From: Nitrosomonas sp. | GTDB taxonomy: Bacteria; Pseudomonadota; Gammaproteobacteria; Burkholderiales; Nitrosomonadaceae | Assembly: GCA_028577615.1 (NCBI GenBank) | Contig: JAJSDU010000001.1 | Coordinates: 124,001-188,000 of the forward strand | Direction: 5' to 3' | Length of the DNA: 64,000 bases | Translations under genes and position numbers: made by a program | The notes under the pieces: generated by a model | What the model saw: only the letters and a program-made list of their open reading frames with translations | Database searches by the model: none | Told to the model about the DNA's origin: nothing | Shown: one piece after another, positions 1-9,556 of the stretch | How the letters are laid out: each line of letters begins with the position of its first letter | Position numbering within the stretch: position 1 is the first letter of the stretch

Positions 1-903
1 CTAAGTAATCGAGGCACGATCAATTTTGATGAAATCAGCAACACAATGACGGTTACCGATATTCCGATCAAAATAGCTGAAATCAGAAAGCGTATCAAAC
101 GGCTCGATGTGTTTGAGAGACAGGTTATGATCGAAGCACGTATCGTAGAAGCGACAGAGACATTCAGCCGTAATCTCGGTGCGCGCTTTGGTGTCAAGAA
201 TGTATCCAACTTAGGCAGTCAACGGCTGGGTGTTTCGGGTAATGTCATTGATTCGGGTAATTTAGTCGGCGGTCAGTCGGTATCCGGTGGCGATAATCTG
301 AATGTAAATCTGCCTGCTGCTGCGGCGGCGGCAGTGGGTGGACCTGCTACGTTAGGTTTAAGCCTGTTGAAGATCAATGATGGCCGCTTGATTAATCTTG
401 AGTTGTCCGCTCTGGAAACGGATACCAAAGGCAGGGTAATTGCGAGTCCACGTGTGGTGACCGCGCATGGCGTGGAAGCGATTATCGAGCAGGGTGATCG
501 AGTGCCTTTTCAGCAGGCGACAAGCAGTGGTGCGACGAGTGTCCGGTTTGTCGACGCGACCTTGAGCCTGAAAGTCAGGCCGCTAATTACCTATGATAAT
601 CAGATCGATATGGAGCTCAGCGTCAATCAGGATAAGATTGGTCAAAGCGTTAATGCTTTCCTGCCACCGGCAATCAACACCAAAAAGGTAACGACAAAAA
701 TTCTGGTGGAGAATGGTGGAACCGTTGTGATCGGCGGTATTTTCGAGCGTAACGAGGCCAATGTGGTGAATAAAGTGCCATTACTCGGTGATATACCTTA
801 TGTCGGTCACGTTTTCAGAAATACTGCGAAACGTGACGATAAGCGTGAGTTGCTGGTCTTTGTAACACCGCGTATCCTGAACGAAACTCTGAATCTCCAG
901 TAA
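1..903 (+). CDS. pilQ: Type IV pilus secretin PilQ, C-terminal part (5' end outside window)
   Basis: The reading frame is open from base 1, so the gene begins upstream and only about 300 C-terminal residues are visible. They show the secretin channel domain of the GspD/PulD/PilQ superfamily: an entry segment ending in the N-domain pattern (NTMTVTDIP, then IRKRIKRLD), the typical IEARIVEA strand, the conserved PFQQATSSGATSV stretch, and the terminal VPLLGDIPYVGHVFR motif followed by ELLVFVTPRIL. In the family this part forms the gated beta-barrel in the outer membrane through which the pilus passes, and PilQ also serves DNA uptake. PilQ is favoured over GspD or MshL because of the NLGARFGV segment and overall similarity to betaproteobacterial PilQ. 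The usual downstream aroK-aroB pair is absent; convergent trmL follows. Confidence 0.9.
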   Translation, partial: LSNRGTINFDEISNTMTVTDIPIKIAEIRKRIKRLDVFERQVMIEARIVEATETFSRNLGARFGVKNVSNLGSQRLGVSGNVIDSGNLVGGQSVSGGDNLNVNLPAAAAAAVGGPATLGLSLLKINDGRLINLELSALETDTKGRVIASPRVVTAHGVEAIIEQGDRVPFQQATSSGATSVRFVDATLSLKVRPLITYDNQIDMELSVNQDKIGQSVNAFLPPAINTKKVTTKILVENGGTVVIGGIFERNEANVVNKVPLLGDIPYVGHVFRNTAKRDDKRELLVFVTPRILNETLNLQ

Positions 904-919
904 CGACCGTGATAGATAT

Positions 920-1384
920 CTAAACCCCAGTCTGAAATCCATTCTGCCGCCACGCTTCGTACGTGATAATGGCGACAGTATTGGATACATTCAGACTGCG
1001 GCTAGCGGGAGCCATAGGTACACGAATATGCTGTTTTGTTTCAATGCTGGCTAGAATCTCCTGTGGCAGTCCACGTGTTTCTGATCCGAATATGAAGGCA
1101 TCGCCTTGCTGATAATCAATACTGTCATAACGTGTGTTCCCTTTGGTGGTAATAGCGAATAACCGGCACCCTGCGAGTTCAAGTATGCAGCCGGGCCAAT
1201 TTTCATGGATTTTAACGGCGGCTAGTGCGTGATAATCGAGTCCGGCTCTCAATAGCTGCTTGTCATTCAGAATAAATCCCAATGGTTTTACCAGATGCAG
1301 TTGAACACCGGTATTGGCGCTTAAACGGATGATGTTGCCTGTGTTTTGGGGAATTTCGGGTTGGTAAAGAATGATATGGAACAT
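920..1384 (-). CDS. trmL: tRNA (cytidine(34)-2'-O)-methyltransferase TrmL
   Basis: The 154-residue protein is the usual length of TrmL, a small SPOUT-fold methyltransferase that 2'-O-methylates the wobble base of tRNA-Leu isoacceptors. The start MFHIILYQPEIPQNTGN and the C-terminal knot segment (FGSETRGLP, then RVPMAPASRSLNVSNTVAI) are the SPOUT SAM-binding signatures. The N of IPQNTGN and the R of FGSETRG are the conserved catalytic-pocket residues of the family. It is convergent with pilQ and lies just downstream of comF on the same strand (29-bp gap), so the two may share a transcript. Confidence 0.93.
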   Translation of the reverse strand: MFHIILYQPEIPQNTGNIIRLSANTGVQLHLVKPLGFILNDKQLLRAGLDYHALAAVKIHENWPGCILELAGCRLFAITTKGNTRYDSIDYQQGDAFIFGSETRGLPQEILASIETKQHIRVPMAPASRSLNVSNTVAIITYEAWRQNGFQTGV

Positions 1385-1413
1385 GGTAAATGTATCTGTT
1401 GATTGAGCGGTTT

Positions 1414-2190
1414 TTAGAAATGCATGCCTGAAATAGTGTGAAGCTGGTTGATTTGAACACGGGCGATTACCCAGTTGGTAATTTTTGTGGCACCTTTTAT
1501 GCGTAATTGTTGCGCTAATGCATGCAGTGTGGCGCCGGTTGTCATTACATCGTCAATGACAGCCACGTGCCTGCCCGATAGATCTAATGTGCAGTCGAAT
1601 GCATTGTGCACGTTTTTCTGACGCAATTTCCAGGGTAGTTCGGTTTGTGGTGGTGTATTACGGACACGTCTGCAACTGGCAAGATCAATTTCAATGTTCA
1701 ATGCGCGAGCGACGCAACGCGCGATTTCGACAGCCTGATTAAAACCTCTTTCCTGTAATCTTCTGGAGTGCAATGGCATGGGTATGATCAAGTCCGGGCT
1801 ATGGGCAGATTCCAGACACCGCAGTTTATTAACCAGCCGCCGCGCCAGAATAGGTGCAATGGCCAGCTGCGTTCGATACTTTAACGCGTGGATCATTGCA
1901 TCGACTGGAAATGTGTAAGTGAATGCGGCAACTGTGGTGTCGTAGGCCGGCGGGGCGGAAAGACACGAGCCGCATACCTGTGAGCGATGCGGCTGTGTTT
2001 GATCGGAAGCAAACGCGCTTAAACAAATTGGGCAATGGTGGGCAGGAACTCCCGGCAAATGCTGCAGACAGGCATCGCAAAAATCCTGTTCGCACATTGC
2101 ATCGCATAAGATGCAGTTTTGATGAAAGAAAGTTCTCAATATTGAGTGTGAATATACAAAAATTTCCTCGGTTAAAATTGACAACCGCAC
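1414..2190 (-). CDS. comF: ComF family amidophosphoribosyltransferase-like protein
   Basis: This 258-residue protein has the ComF architecture. An N-terminal zinc-ribbon-like region carries paired cysteines (CILC, CDAC, CPIC, CGSC, residues about 25-75). A type I phosphoribosyltransferase domain ends in the PRPP loop VAVIDDVMTTGAT. Homologues are needed for uptake of single-stranded DNA in naturally competent bacteria, though the reaction is unknown. Divergent placement next to bioB is common in beta- and gammaproteobacteria. The first 15 or so residues are poorly conserved, so the true start could be slightly downstream. With the pilus secretin pilQ nearby, a role in transformation is plausible but inferred. 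Confidence 0.85.
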   Translation of the reverse strand: MRLSILTEEIFVYSHSILRTFFHQNCILCDAMCEQDFCDACLQHLPGVPAHHCPICLSAFASDQTQPHRSQVCGSCLSAPPAYDTTVAAFTYTFPVDAMIHALKYRTQLAIAPILARRLVNKLRCLESAHSPDLIIPMPLHSRRLQERGFNQAVEIARCVARALNIEIDLASCRRVRNTPPQTELPWKLRQKNVHNAFDCTLDLSGRHVAVIDDVMTTGATLHALAQQLRIKGATKITNWVIARVQINQLHTISGMHF

Positions 2191-2267
2191 TTGAATCCGT
2201 AATCATCACTGACATTTCGCGTGTTTAAAACCAAACAGGTAGATCAAATCAATTTATAGGAAGTCAT

Positions 2268-3278
2268 ATGCGTTGCGATTCATTCACTGTCGATCAAACC
2301 GGACATCTGGACAATGCCGATAGTATAGCCCATTCGGCAGCTAAGCCTGTCAGATGGCATATTAAGGAAATTCAAGCGCTGCTTGATATGCCGTTTAACG
2401 ATTTGATATTTCAGGCACAACAGGTACACCGCAAGTTTCATGACGCCAATGCTGTGCAGTTGTCTACGCTGATATCGGTCAAAACTGGCGGTTGTCCGGA
2501 AGATTGTGGTTATTGTCCGCAGGCGGCGCGTTATCATACCGATGTCGAGAATCAGGGTATGCTGTCGGTTGATGATGTGGTCGCAGCTGCTGCGGCTGCA
2601 AAAGCGCAGGGCGCCACACGGTTTTGTATGGGTGCGGCGTGGCGTGGCCCGAAGCAGCGGGATATTGAGAAAATGACCGCGATGATCAGTGCTGTCAAGG
2701 ATCTGGGCATGGAAACCTGCGCCACGCTGGGTATGCTGAAACCTGGACAGGCGAGGCAGCTGGGTGATGCTGGACTGGATTACTATAATCATAATCTGGA
2801 TACCTCGCCTGACTATTACAAGGAAATCATTACAACAAGGCAGTATCAGGACAGACTGAATACTTTGCAGGAGGTACGTGACGCGGGAATCAATGTTTGC
2901 TGCGGCGGTATTGTCGGTATGGGCGAGACACGCGAGGCGCGCGCAGGATTGATTGCGCAACTGGCTAACCTGGAGCCTTATCCTGAATCGGTGCCGATTA
3001 ACTATCTGGTACAGGTTGAAGGAACACCGCTCTATGGAACCGCTAAACTCGATCCGTTTGAATTCATACGGACCATAGCCGCCGCGCGGATTACCATGCC
3101 AAAAGCGATGGTACGTCTATCCGCAGGCAGGCGTGAAATGTCGGAAGCAATACAGGCGCTATGCTTTCTGGCGGGTGCGAATTCCATTTTTTATGGCGAT
3201 AAATTACTGACTACTGGCAATCCCGAGGTGCGGCAGGACCAGATTTTATTTGAAAAGCTGGGCGTGCAATCGCTGTAA
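2268..3278 (+). CDS. bioB: Biotin synthase
   Basis: Radical-SAM enzyme that inserts sulfur into dethiobiotin in the last step of biotin synthesis. The CxxxCxxC cluster-binding motif ([10 protein letters not shown]) sits at Cys76, Cys80 and Cys83. Further family signatures are [20 protein letters not shown] and the C-terminal [13 protein letters not shown]. The length (336 residues) is normal, with a slightly longer N-terminal tail than the E. coli enzyme. It is the first gene of bioB-F-H-C-D. A TTGACA hexamer at 2178-2183 lies upstream, but the matching -10 is poor, so no promoter is called. Upstream comF is divergent. Confidence 0.97.
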   Translation: MRCDSFTVDQTGHLDNADSIAHSAAKPVRWHIKEIQALLDMPFNDLIFQAQQVHRKFHDANAVQLSTLISVKTGGCPEDCGYCPQAARYHTDVENQGMLSVDDVVAAAAAAKAQGATRFCMGAAWRGPKQRDIEKMTAMISAVKDLGMETCATLGMLKPGQARQLGDAGLDYYNHNLDTSPDYYKEIITTRQYQDRLNTLQEVRDAGINVCCGGIVGMGETREARAGLIAQLANLEPYPESVPINYLVQVEGTPLYGTAKLDPFEFIRTIAAARITMPKAMVRLSAGRREMSEAIQALCFLAGANSIFYGDKLLTTGNPEVRQDQILFEKLGVQSL

Positions 3279-3330
3279 TATCGGTTTTGACCGTAACCTG
3301 AGCTGTGAATTTGAGTTTTAGCTGAGATGC

Positions 3331-4521
3331 ATGTTTCCTGATCTGACCGGACAGTTGCATGTTCGGGAGCAACAAGGCTTAAGACGTCAGCGCGCCGTTA
3401 TGACAGGTCAGCAATCGGTGCGCGTCGTTATTGACAATCGTTCATATCTCTCGTTCTGCAGCAATGACTACCTGGGTCTTGCCAGTCATCCGGAATTGAT
3501 ACAGGCGGCCTGCGAGGGTGCGCGGCAGTATGGTGTCGGAGCCGGCGCATCGCATCTCATCAATGGGCACAGTATGGCGCACCATGCTCTGGAACAGGCG
3601 CTGGCGAGTTTTACCGGTTTTCCGGCGGCGCTGGCGTTCTCAACGGGCTATATGGCCAATATGGGTGTAATCACCGCACTGGCCGGGAGAAACGATGCCA
3701 TTTTTGCGGATAGACTGAATCATGCTTCATTGAATGAAGCGGCGCTGCTTTCAAGAGCGCGGCTTATTCGTTATCCACACTGCGATACAGTTGCACTCGA
3801 ACGGCGCCTCGCCGCGTCAACTTGCAGGCGCAAACTGATTGTTACCGATGCGGTATTCAGCATGGACGGCGATATTGCGGCGGTCAATCGATTGATCGAA
3901 TTGTGCGAGCAGTACGATGCCATGTTGCTACTGGACGACGCGCATGGATTCGGCGTATTGGGCGACAAAGGGCGAGGTATATTGTTTTCCCCGGCAGGAG
4001 GGGGACTGCATTCAGAACGAATTATTTCACGCGTTATTTATATGGCGACGCTGGGCAAAGCCGCGGGTGTGTTTGGCGCATTTGTCGCGGCTGCGGAAGA
4101 AGTTGTCGAAACGCTGATACAAACCGCAAAAGGCTATATTTATACGACAGCCAGTCCACCGTTATTGGCCCACGCCTTGTTGAAAAGCCTGGAGCGGATC
4201 GAGAACGATGATTGGCGGCGCGATAAACTGTACCGTCTTATTAAATTATTAAAAATAGAGCTGCAACCTTTGAAATGGCAATTAATGCCTTCGAACACGC
4301 CGATTCAGCCTTTAGTCATTGGGAAAGCGCTAGACACAGTGCGTGTGAGTAATTCTCTGAAAGACAAGGGTATTCTGGTTCCAGCGATTCGCCAGCCAAC
4401 TGTGCCGCAAGGTACTGCACGGTTGCGCATCTCGTTATCCGCAGTGCACGAAGAAGCGGATATACTGTTTCTGGCCGATGCGCTGCGTCAAATTGCGGCT
4501 GTTGATGGTGTGTATGGCTAA
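3331..4521 (+). CDS. bioF: 8-amino-7-oxononanoate synthase
   Basis: PLP-dependent alpha-oxoamine synthase joining pimeloyl-ACP (or -CoA) and L-alanine, the first committed step in making the biotin rings. The 396-residue protein shows SFCSNDYLGLASHP near the N-terminus, the cofactor segment DDAHGFGVLG, and the Schiff-base lysine in TLGKAAG (Lys243; the usual serine-rich context differs slightly). The C-terminal domain ends with the RLRISLSAVHEE motif. It follows bioB by 52 bp and overlaps bioH by 8 bp, which suggests translational coupling. Confidence 0.95.
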   Translation: MFPDLTGQLHVREQQGLRRQRAVMTGQQSVRVVIDNRSYLSFCSNDYLGLASHPELIQAACEGARQYGVGAGASHLINGHSMAHHALEQALASFTGFPAALAFSTGYMANMGVITALAGRNDAIFADRLNHASLNEAALLSRARLIRYPHCDTVALERRLAASTCRRKLIVTDAVFSMDGDIAAVNRLIELCEQYDAMLLLDDAHGFGVLGDKGRGILFSPAGGGLHSERIISRVIYMATLGKAAGVFGAFVAAAEEVVETLIQTAKGYIYTTASPPLLAHALLKSLERIENDDWRRDKLYRLIKLLKIELQPLKWQLMPSNTPIQPLVIGKALDTVRVSNSLKDKGILVPAIRQPTVPQGTARLRISLSAVHEEADILFLADALRQIAAVDGVYG

Positions 4522-5281
4522 GCGGTCAATAATACATTGTGAAACACTGGGCAATGGCCCCGATCTGATTCTGTTGCATGGCTGGGCAATGCATGGCGGC
4601 GTGTGGCAGGGTATTCGTGATCAATTGGCAATGCGGTATCGTGTGCATTTGTTTGATTTGCCCGGGCATGGCCTCAGTCCGTCGCTTGAGCCCGGTGACT
4701 TCAGTCATATCGTTGAAATAATCAGCGAAAACCTGCCTGATGATTGCATCGTCTGCGGCTGGTCACTCGGTGGCCAGATTGCCATGCAGCTTGCAATTAA
4801 CGACCCAGGGCGGATAAAGAAACTGGTATTGGTGGCAACCACGCCTTGTTTTGTACAACAGCAGGACTGGCCTTGTGGAATGGAACATCGGTTTCTGCAA
4901 TTGTTTCTGGAAAATCTGCATTTGAATTACGGAACGACTATCAATCGTTTTCTGACCTTGCAAATCAATGGAGAGCAACATTCGACTCATGTTCTGGCAC
5001 AATTGCGTACTTATTTTTTCAGTCGCGAGCGGCCGGATTATGCCACCCTGCAAAAAGGGCTTGTGATTTTGCAAACCAATGATATGCGTAGTAAACTGCA
5101 GGACATAAAACAACCTGTGCTGCTATTGCATGGTGATCGTGATGCGATTACGCATCCGTCCGCCGCGCAGTGGATGGCGCGACAATTGAAAAATGCCAGA
5201 CTCGTCATGTTTCCGCATTGCGGCCATGCGCCTTTTTTGTCCAATCCTGAGCAATTTATAGCCTGTATCAATGCATTCTGA
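4514..5281 (+). CDS. bioH: Pimeloyl-ACP methyl ester carboxylesterase
   Basis: An alpha/beta-hydrolase that removes the methyl group from pimeloyl-ACP methyl ester and so ends chain building in the BioC/BioH route. The start is placed at the ATG giving MAKRSIIHCE because it overlaps the bioF stop and avoids a non-conserved extension. Visible signatures are the oxyanion-hole segment LLHGWAMHGG, the nucleophile elbow GWSLGG (Ser84), the acid in HGDRDAI and the histidine in CGHAPF. The length, 255 residues, matches BioH. It overlaps bioC by 11 bp. Its position between bioF and bioC makes the assignment firm within a large hydrolase family. Confidence 0.93.
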   Translation: MAKRSIIHCETLGNGPDLILLHGWAMHGGVWQGIRDQLAMRYRVHLFDLPGHGLSPSLEPGDFSHIVEIISENLPDDCIVCGWSLGGQIAMQLAINDPGRIKKLVLVATTPCFVQQQDWPCGMEHRFLQLFLENLHLNYGTTINRFLTLQINGEQHSTHVLAQLRTYFFSRERPDYATLQKGLVILQTNDMRSKLQDIKQPVLLLHGDRDAITHPSAAQWMARQLKNARLVMFPHCGHAPFLSNPEQFIACINAF

Positions 5282-6161
5282 TTTTATTCTGGACAAGCGC
5301 CAGGTGCGCAATGCTTTTGAAAAAGCGGCAGCCAGCTATGATCAATCGGCGGTATTGCAGCGCGAAGTCAGTAACCGTATGTTTGGGCGTCTGGAATTGA
5401 TCAAATATATGCCGGACAGAATACTCGACGCTGGCAGCGGCACCGGTTACGGCAGTCGTAAACTGGCTAAGCGTTATCCTGAGAGTCAATTGCTGGCTGC
5501 CGATATTGCGGTCGGAATGCTCCGGCAATCGCGATCTCAGGAGGAGCGACAGCGCAGTGGTTCGCGGTTCTGGCCATTCCGGAAGAAAAGCGGAGCGCAT
5601 TATGCCTGTGTCGATATCGAGCAACTGCCTTTCAAGGATGAAAGCATCGACATGGTCTGGTCCAATCTGACACTGCAATGGTGCAATGATCTGGATCGCA
5701 CTTTCCGGGAAATTAACCGTGTATTGTCAGCGGATGGCCTGATCATGTTCAGCACGCTGGGTCCTGATACCTTAAAAGAACTCAGACATGCTTTTGCACG
5801 GGAGGATCAGTATGCGCATGTTAATCGGTTTGTCGACATGCATGATATTGGCGATTTGCTTGTGCATAATCGCTTCGCGACACCGGTCATGGACATGGAA
5901 TATATCACACTGACTTATGACGATGTGTTAGGCGTCATGCGTGATTTGAAGGCCATCGGTGCCCATACCGTCGTGCAGGGCAAACACCCGGGATTGACTG
6001 GAAAGGCAAAATGGCAGCGGATTGTCGCGCAATATGAAACCTTCCGCGTCAATGGTAAGCTGCCCGCGACTTTTGAAGTTGTCTATGGCCATGCCTGGAA
6101 GCTGCCGCCAAAGCAAACAGTGGTGACACCTGAACTCCGCAGGCAAATCCTCATGGAGTAA
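5271..6161 (+). CDS. bioC: Malonyl-ACP O-methyltransferase
   Basis: A class I SAM-dependent methyltransferase that caps malonyl-ACP so that fatty-acid enzymes can extend it to pimelate. The protein has 296 residues. SAM-binding motif I is ILDAGSGTGY at residues 51-60, the acidic motif II follows at LLAADIA, and LSADGLIMFSTLGPDTLKEL is the typical BioC post-motif segment. The N-terminus (KRQVRNAFEKAAASYD) is also diagnostic. It begins inside the end of bioH and ends 8 bp before bioD. Confidence 0.94.
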   Translation: MHSDFILDKRQVRNAFEKAAASYDQSAVLQREVSNRMFGRLELIKYMPDRILDAGSGTGYGSRKLAKRYPESQLLAADIAVGMLRQSRSQEERQRSGSRFWPFRKKSGAHYACVDIEQLPFKDESIDMVWSNLTLQWCNDLDRTFREINRVLSADGLIMFSTLGPDTLKELRHAFAREDQYAHVNRFVDMHDIGDLLVHNRFATPVMDMEYITLTYDDVLGVMRDLKAIGAHTVVQGKHPGLTGKAKWQRIVAQYETFRVNGKLPATFEVVYGHAWKLPPKQTVVTPELRRQILME

Positions 6162-6169
6162 TCCGTACA

Positions 6170-6856
6170 ATGTCCGCAGGCCTTTTTGTGGCCGGCACTG
6201 ATACTGGTGTCGGCAAAACATACATCAGTTGCCTGCTGCTGCATGCGCTGGCTGCCCGGAATAAGGCGGTTGTAGGCATGAAGCCGATCGCTGCCGGTTG
6301 TGAGAACGGCCGGTGGCAGGATGCCGAGTTGCTGCGCTTCGCAAGCAATGTTGATGTCCCTCTTAACGATCTGAATCCCTATGCGTTGCAAGCACCCATT
6401 GCACCTCATATTGCCGCCCTGCAGGAGAATGTGGCGATAGAGATAGCGTATATCGGGCAGTGTTATGATCGATTAACGAGAAATGCTGAAGTGGTTGTTG
6501 TTGAGGGGGTTGGCGGATTTCTGGTGCCGATAAATGCTCATGAAACAACTGCTGATCTGGCAAAAGCGCTCGATCTGCCGGTAATACTGGTTGTCGGTAT
6601 GCGGCTGGGGTGTATCAGTCACACGTTGCTGACTGTGCAGGCAATCAAACACGCTGGTTTGTGTCTTGCTGGTTGGGTGGCCAATTGTGTTGATCCCGGC
6701 ATGCTGGCACAGGAAGAAAATATTGCCGCATTGCAGCAGAAAGTTGACGCTCCGCTGCTGGGGCGTGTGCCGTTCGCTGAAACACTCGATTTAACGCAAC
6801 AGGCGCAGCGTATTGAAGTTGATAAACTGATTCAGATTATCGGGCAGGGGGATTGA
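6170..6856 (+). CDS. bioD: ATP-dependent dethiobiotin synthetase
   Basis: Closes the ureido ring of dethiobiotin from 7,8-diaminononanoate, CO2 and ATP. The P-loop variant GTDTGVGKT lies at residues 9-17, the substrate lysine segment GMKPIAAGC follows, and VVEGVGGFLVPI is the second conserved motif. The length (228 residues) is standard. It is the last gene of the biotin operon. Its 3' end overlaps the convergent nudB by 25 bp. The diaminononanoate aminotransferase gene bioA is not in this window, so that step must be encoded elsewhere. Confidence 0.95.
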   Translation: MSAGLFVAGTDTGVGKTYISCLLLHALAARNKAVVGMKPIAAGCENGRWQDAELLRFASNVDVPLNDLNPYALQAPIAPHIAALQENVAIEIAYIGQCYDRLTRNAEVVVVEGVGGFLVPINAHETTADLAKALDLPVILVVGMRLGCISHTLLTVQAIKHAGLCLAGWVANCVDPGMLAQEENIAALQQKVDAPLLGRVPFAETLDLTQQAQRIEVDKLIQIIGQGD

Positions 6857-7332
6857 GCAGTTTCTGTCTTTTCGTAATATGACGCCAAGTTACGAATGGC
6901 TTCGGCATTTGTCCAGGAAAAAACCCTGTCGACAGCCTGCTGCCAGGGCAACCAGAGATACGCGAGATGTTCTTTCGGTGCAATCGTTACGCGCTGCGGC
7001 TCGGGCAGGCATAGACTGAAAACATGCTCCGTATTGTGCGTTATTCCGGGCGCGTAGCGCCAGCGCCATTCTTCAAAAATTTCATATTGATTTTCCGTTT
7101 CCCAATCCGAAAGCGATGACACCGGGTAAGCTGTCGGACTTAATCCGGTTTCTTCGTTGATTTCCCGGATCGCCGTTTCCCGCAACGTTTCTCCTGGATT
7201 CTGACTGCCGGTGACCGATTGCCAGTAACCCGGGTGGTCAGCGCGCTCGAGCAGCAAAACCTGCAAATCCGGTGTATGAATGATCACCAGAACGGATACA
7301 GGGATTTTGTATGTCGTGGCGCTACGATTCAT
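6832..7332 (-). CDS. nudB: Dihydroneopterin triphosphate diphosphatase (Nudix)
   Basis: A 166-residue Nudix hydrolase. The Nudix box is GSQNPGETLRETAIREINEE, matching GX5EX7REUXEEXGU, with TGLSP following. The WRYAPGITHNTEHVFSL segment is typical of NudB, which removes pyrophosphate from dihydroneopterin triphosphate in folate synthesis. It lies 9 bp downstream of aspS on the same strand, a widespread arrangement, so the two are very likely co-transcribed. No clear ribosome binding site precedes it, which fits coupling to aspS. Confidence 0.9.
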   Translation of the reverse strand: MNRSATTYKIPVSVLVIIHTPDLQVLLLERADHPGYWQSVTGSQNPGETLRETAIREINEETGLSPTAYPVSSLSDWETENQYEIFEEWRWRYAPGITHNTEHVFSLCLPEPQRVTIAPKEHLAYLWLPWQQAVDRVFSWTNAEAIRNLASYYEKTETAQSPCPII

Positions 7333-7341
7333 TGAAAAGTT

Positions 7342-9123
7342 TTAGTTTTTGGCTTGTTCTGTTTTTCGCAACCGGATATTCAATTCCTTGAGCTGTTTTT
7401 CCTCAACTGTACTCGGTGCATGTGTCAACAGGCACTGCGCGCGCTGTGTTTTCGGAAATGCGATGACGTCGCGGATTGATTCCGAGCCGGTCATCAATGT
7501 GACGATACGATCCAGCCCGAAAGCTATACCGCCATGTGGTGGCGCACCGTATTGCAGCGCTTCAAGCAGAAAGCTGAATTTTTCCTGTGCTTCTTCTTCG
7601 GAGATGTTGAGTGCCTGAAATACTTTTGACTGCACATCCTGGCGGTGAATACGCACTGAACCGCCGCCGATTTCGGAGCCATTGAGCACCATATCGTAAG
7701 CTTTCGACAACGCTGCGCCAGGATTAGTAGTCAACAGATTTTCATGGCCATCCGCAGGAGAGGTGAACGGGTGGTGCAATGCCTGCCAGCGGTTTTCCTC
7801 CTCGTCCCATTCGAACATCGGAAAATCAACAACCCAGGCAGGCTGCCAGCCGGGGGTGGCGTGACCATGCTGATGCCCGACCTTGATGCGCAACGCGCCG
7901 AGCGATTCGTTGACAATCCTGGCCTTGTCCGCGCCAAAGAAAATCAGGTCGCCGTCCTGTGCGCCGGTACGCTCGAGTATGGTCTGTATAATGTCCTCCG
8001 GCAGGAATTTCAGTATTGGCGATTGTAACCCAGCCTGTCCTTCAGCAAGATGGTTGACCTTGATATAGGCCAGTCCTTTGGCGCCGTATATGCCGACAAA
8101 CTGCGTGTAATCGTCGATTTCCTTGCGCGTCAGCCGGCCGCCATCAGGGACACGCATGGCGGCGACCCGGCCGTTCGGTTTTTCAGCGGCCTCACGGAAT
8201 ACCTTGAACGGCACGTCCTTCATGATGTCGGTCAGTTCCGTCAATTCCAGCGAGACGCGCAAATCCGGTTTGTCGCTGCCATATCTGTGCATTGCTTCGG
8301 CATATGTCAGGCGCGGGAACGGAGTGGGCAATGTAATATTGCTGACTGATTGGAACAGCTGACGAATCATTTCTTCCATCAGCGCCATGATTTCTTCTTC
8401 TGTCAGAAAAGAAGTTTCAATATCGATCTGGGTGAATTCCGGTTGCCGGTCAGCGCGCAGATCTTCATCGCGGAAACAGCGTGCGATCTGATAATACCGG
8501 TCAAATCCGGAAACCATCAGTAATTGCTTGAACAATTGCGGTGATTGCGGCAGTGCGAAGAAGTGGTTTGCATTGACGCGCGACGGCACCAGGTAATCAC
8601 GCGCGCCCTCGGGTGTGGATTTGGTCAGTATCGGTGTCTCGATATCGAGAAACCCTTGCTGATCGAGGAAAACACGCACTGCCATGGTCACCTTGTGCCG
8701 CAGGCGCAGATTCGACTGCATTACCGGACGGCGCAGATCGAGATAACGATGTTCCAGTCGGACAAACTCGCTGATATGATCGTCGTCCATAAGAAATGGC
8801 GGCGTCAATGAAGTATTCAGGATTTCCATATTGACCACCAGCACTTCGATTTCCCCACTGTGCAATGCTGGATTGATCGTGCCTTCCGGACGCCGTCTGA
8901 CTTTACCAATGATCTTCAGTACATATTCATTGCGTATTTTTTCAGCGAGTTGAAATGTTTCGATGTTGTCAGGATCGCAGACCACCTGCACCAGTCCTTC
9001 GCGGTCGCGCAGATCGATGAAAATCACTCCGCCATGATCGCGGCGCCGATGCACCCAGCCGAACAGAGTGATGATTTCATCGAGATATTGAGTGCTGATG
9101 GCTCCGCAGTAGTTTGTGCGCAT
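7342..9123 (-). CDS. aspS: Aspartyl-tRNA synthetase
   Basis: A 593-residue bacterial-type class II synthetase. In order it carries an OB-fold anticodon domain ([19 protein letters not shown]), the catalytic core with motif 2 ([18 protein letters not shown]), an inserted GAD domain in the middle, and motif 3 ([15 protein letters not shown]) near the C-terminus. It charges tRNA-Asp. It lies between fmdB upstream and nudB downstream. The DUF502 gene often found between fmdB and aspS in related bacteria is not here; a DUF502 gene lies at 35876-36634 instead. Confidence 0.98.
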   Translation of the reverse strand: MRTNYCGAISTQYLDEIITLFGWVHRRRDHGGVIFIDLRDREGLVQVVCDPDNIETFQLAEKIRNEYVLKIIGKVRRRPEGTINPALHSGEIEVLVVNMEILNTSLTPPFLMDDDHISEFVRLEHRYLDLRRPVMQSNLRLRHKVTMAVRVFLDQQGFLDIETPILTKSTPEGARDYLVPSRVNANHFFALPQSPQLFKQLLMVSGFDRYYQIARCFRDEDLRADRQPEFTQIDIETSFLTEEEIMALMEEMIRQLFQSVSNITLPTPFPRLTYAEAMHRYGSDKPDLRVSLELTELTDIMKDVPFKVFREAAEKPNGRVAAMRVPDGGRLTRKEIDDYTQFVGIYGAKGLAYIKVNHLAEGQAGLQSPILKFLPEDIIQTILERTGAQDGDLIFFGADKARIVNESLGALRIKVGHQHGHATPGWQPAWVVDFPMFEWDEEENRWQALHHPFTSPADGHENLLTTNPGAALSKAYDMVLNGSEIGGGSVRIHRQDVQSKVFQALNISEEEAQEKFSFLLEALQYGAPPHGGIAFGLDRIVTLMTGSESIRDVIAFPKTQRAQCLLTHAPSTVEEKQLKELNIRLRKTEQAKN

Positions 9124-9199
9124 AATAGGTATTCAGGCCGAAAAATAACAGGAATTGAAATAAAAAAATTAAGAATCGAATTGCAAGGAGTTTACTTGA

Positions 9200-9556
9200 T
9201 CAGTCAGCCGCAGCGGGGGTGGTCACACTGGTTTTGGTTTCATTTGGTTTTGCCATCGACGGTGTCGCATCAGTTTTTGAATTCGATTCAGACACTGCTT
9301 TGGAGTCCGTTTTGGATTCTGGCGATTGCGCCTGAGCATCGCTCTTTTCAGATTTGGCCGCTACCGGCGCAGGTTTGTTTTTGAAGTCCGTTACATACCA
9401 GCCGCTGCCCTTCAACTGAAACCCGGCAGCTGAAATCAGCTTGGCGTATTCCGCACTGCCACACTCGGGACAGGCTTTGATCGGCGTGTCGCTCATTTTC
9501 TGGATATGCTCTTTCCTGACGCCGCATGAATTGCAAAGATATTCATAAATGGGCAT
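9200..9556 (-). CDS. FmdB-family zinc-ribbon protein
   Basis: A 118-residue protein with the FmdB N-terminal zinc ribbon: MPIYEYLCNSCG, then a second pair in KACPECGS, giving CxxC-x17-CxxC. The C-terminal half is low-complexity and rich in K, S, T and A, and is probably disordered. The start is set at the ATG at 9556 because a good ribosome binding site (GGAGGT, complement of 9561-9566) lies just upstream and MPIYEY is the family's invariant beginning. The molecular role is uncertain; FmdB was first described as a putative regulator of formamidase. It precedes aspS by 76 bp. Confidence 0.87.
   Translation of the reverse strand: MPIYEYLCNSCGVRKEHIQKMSDTPIKACPECGSAEYAKLISAAGFQLKGSGWYVTDFKNKPAPVAAKSEKSDAQAQSPESKTDSKAVSESNSKTDATPSMAKPNETKTSVTTPAAAD

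Noticed and set aside
2191-2267. Possible BirA operator before bioB
   Set aside because: No inverted TTGTAAACC-type pair at the right spacing was found.
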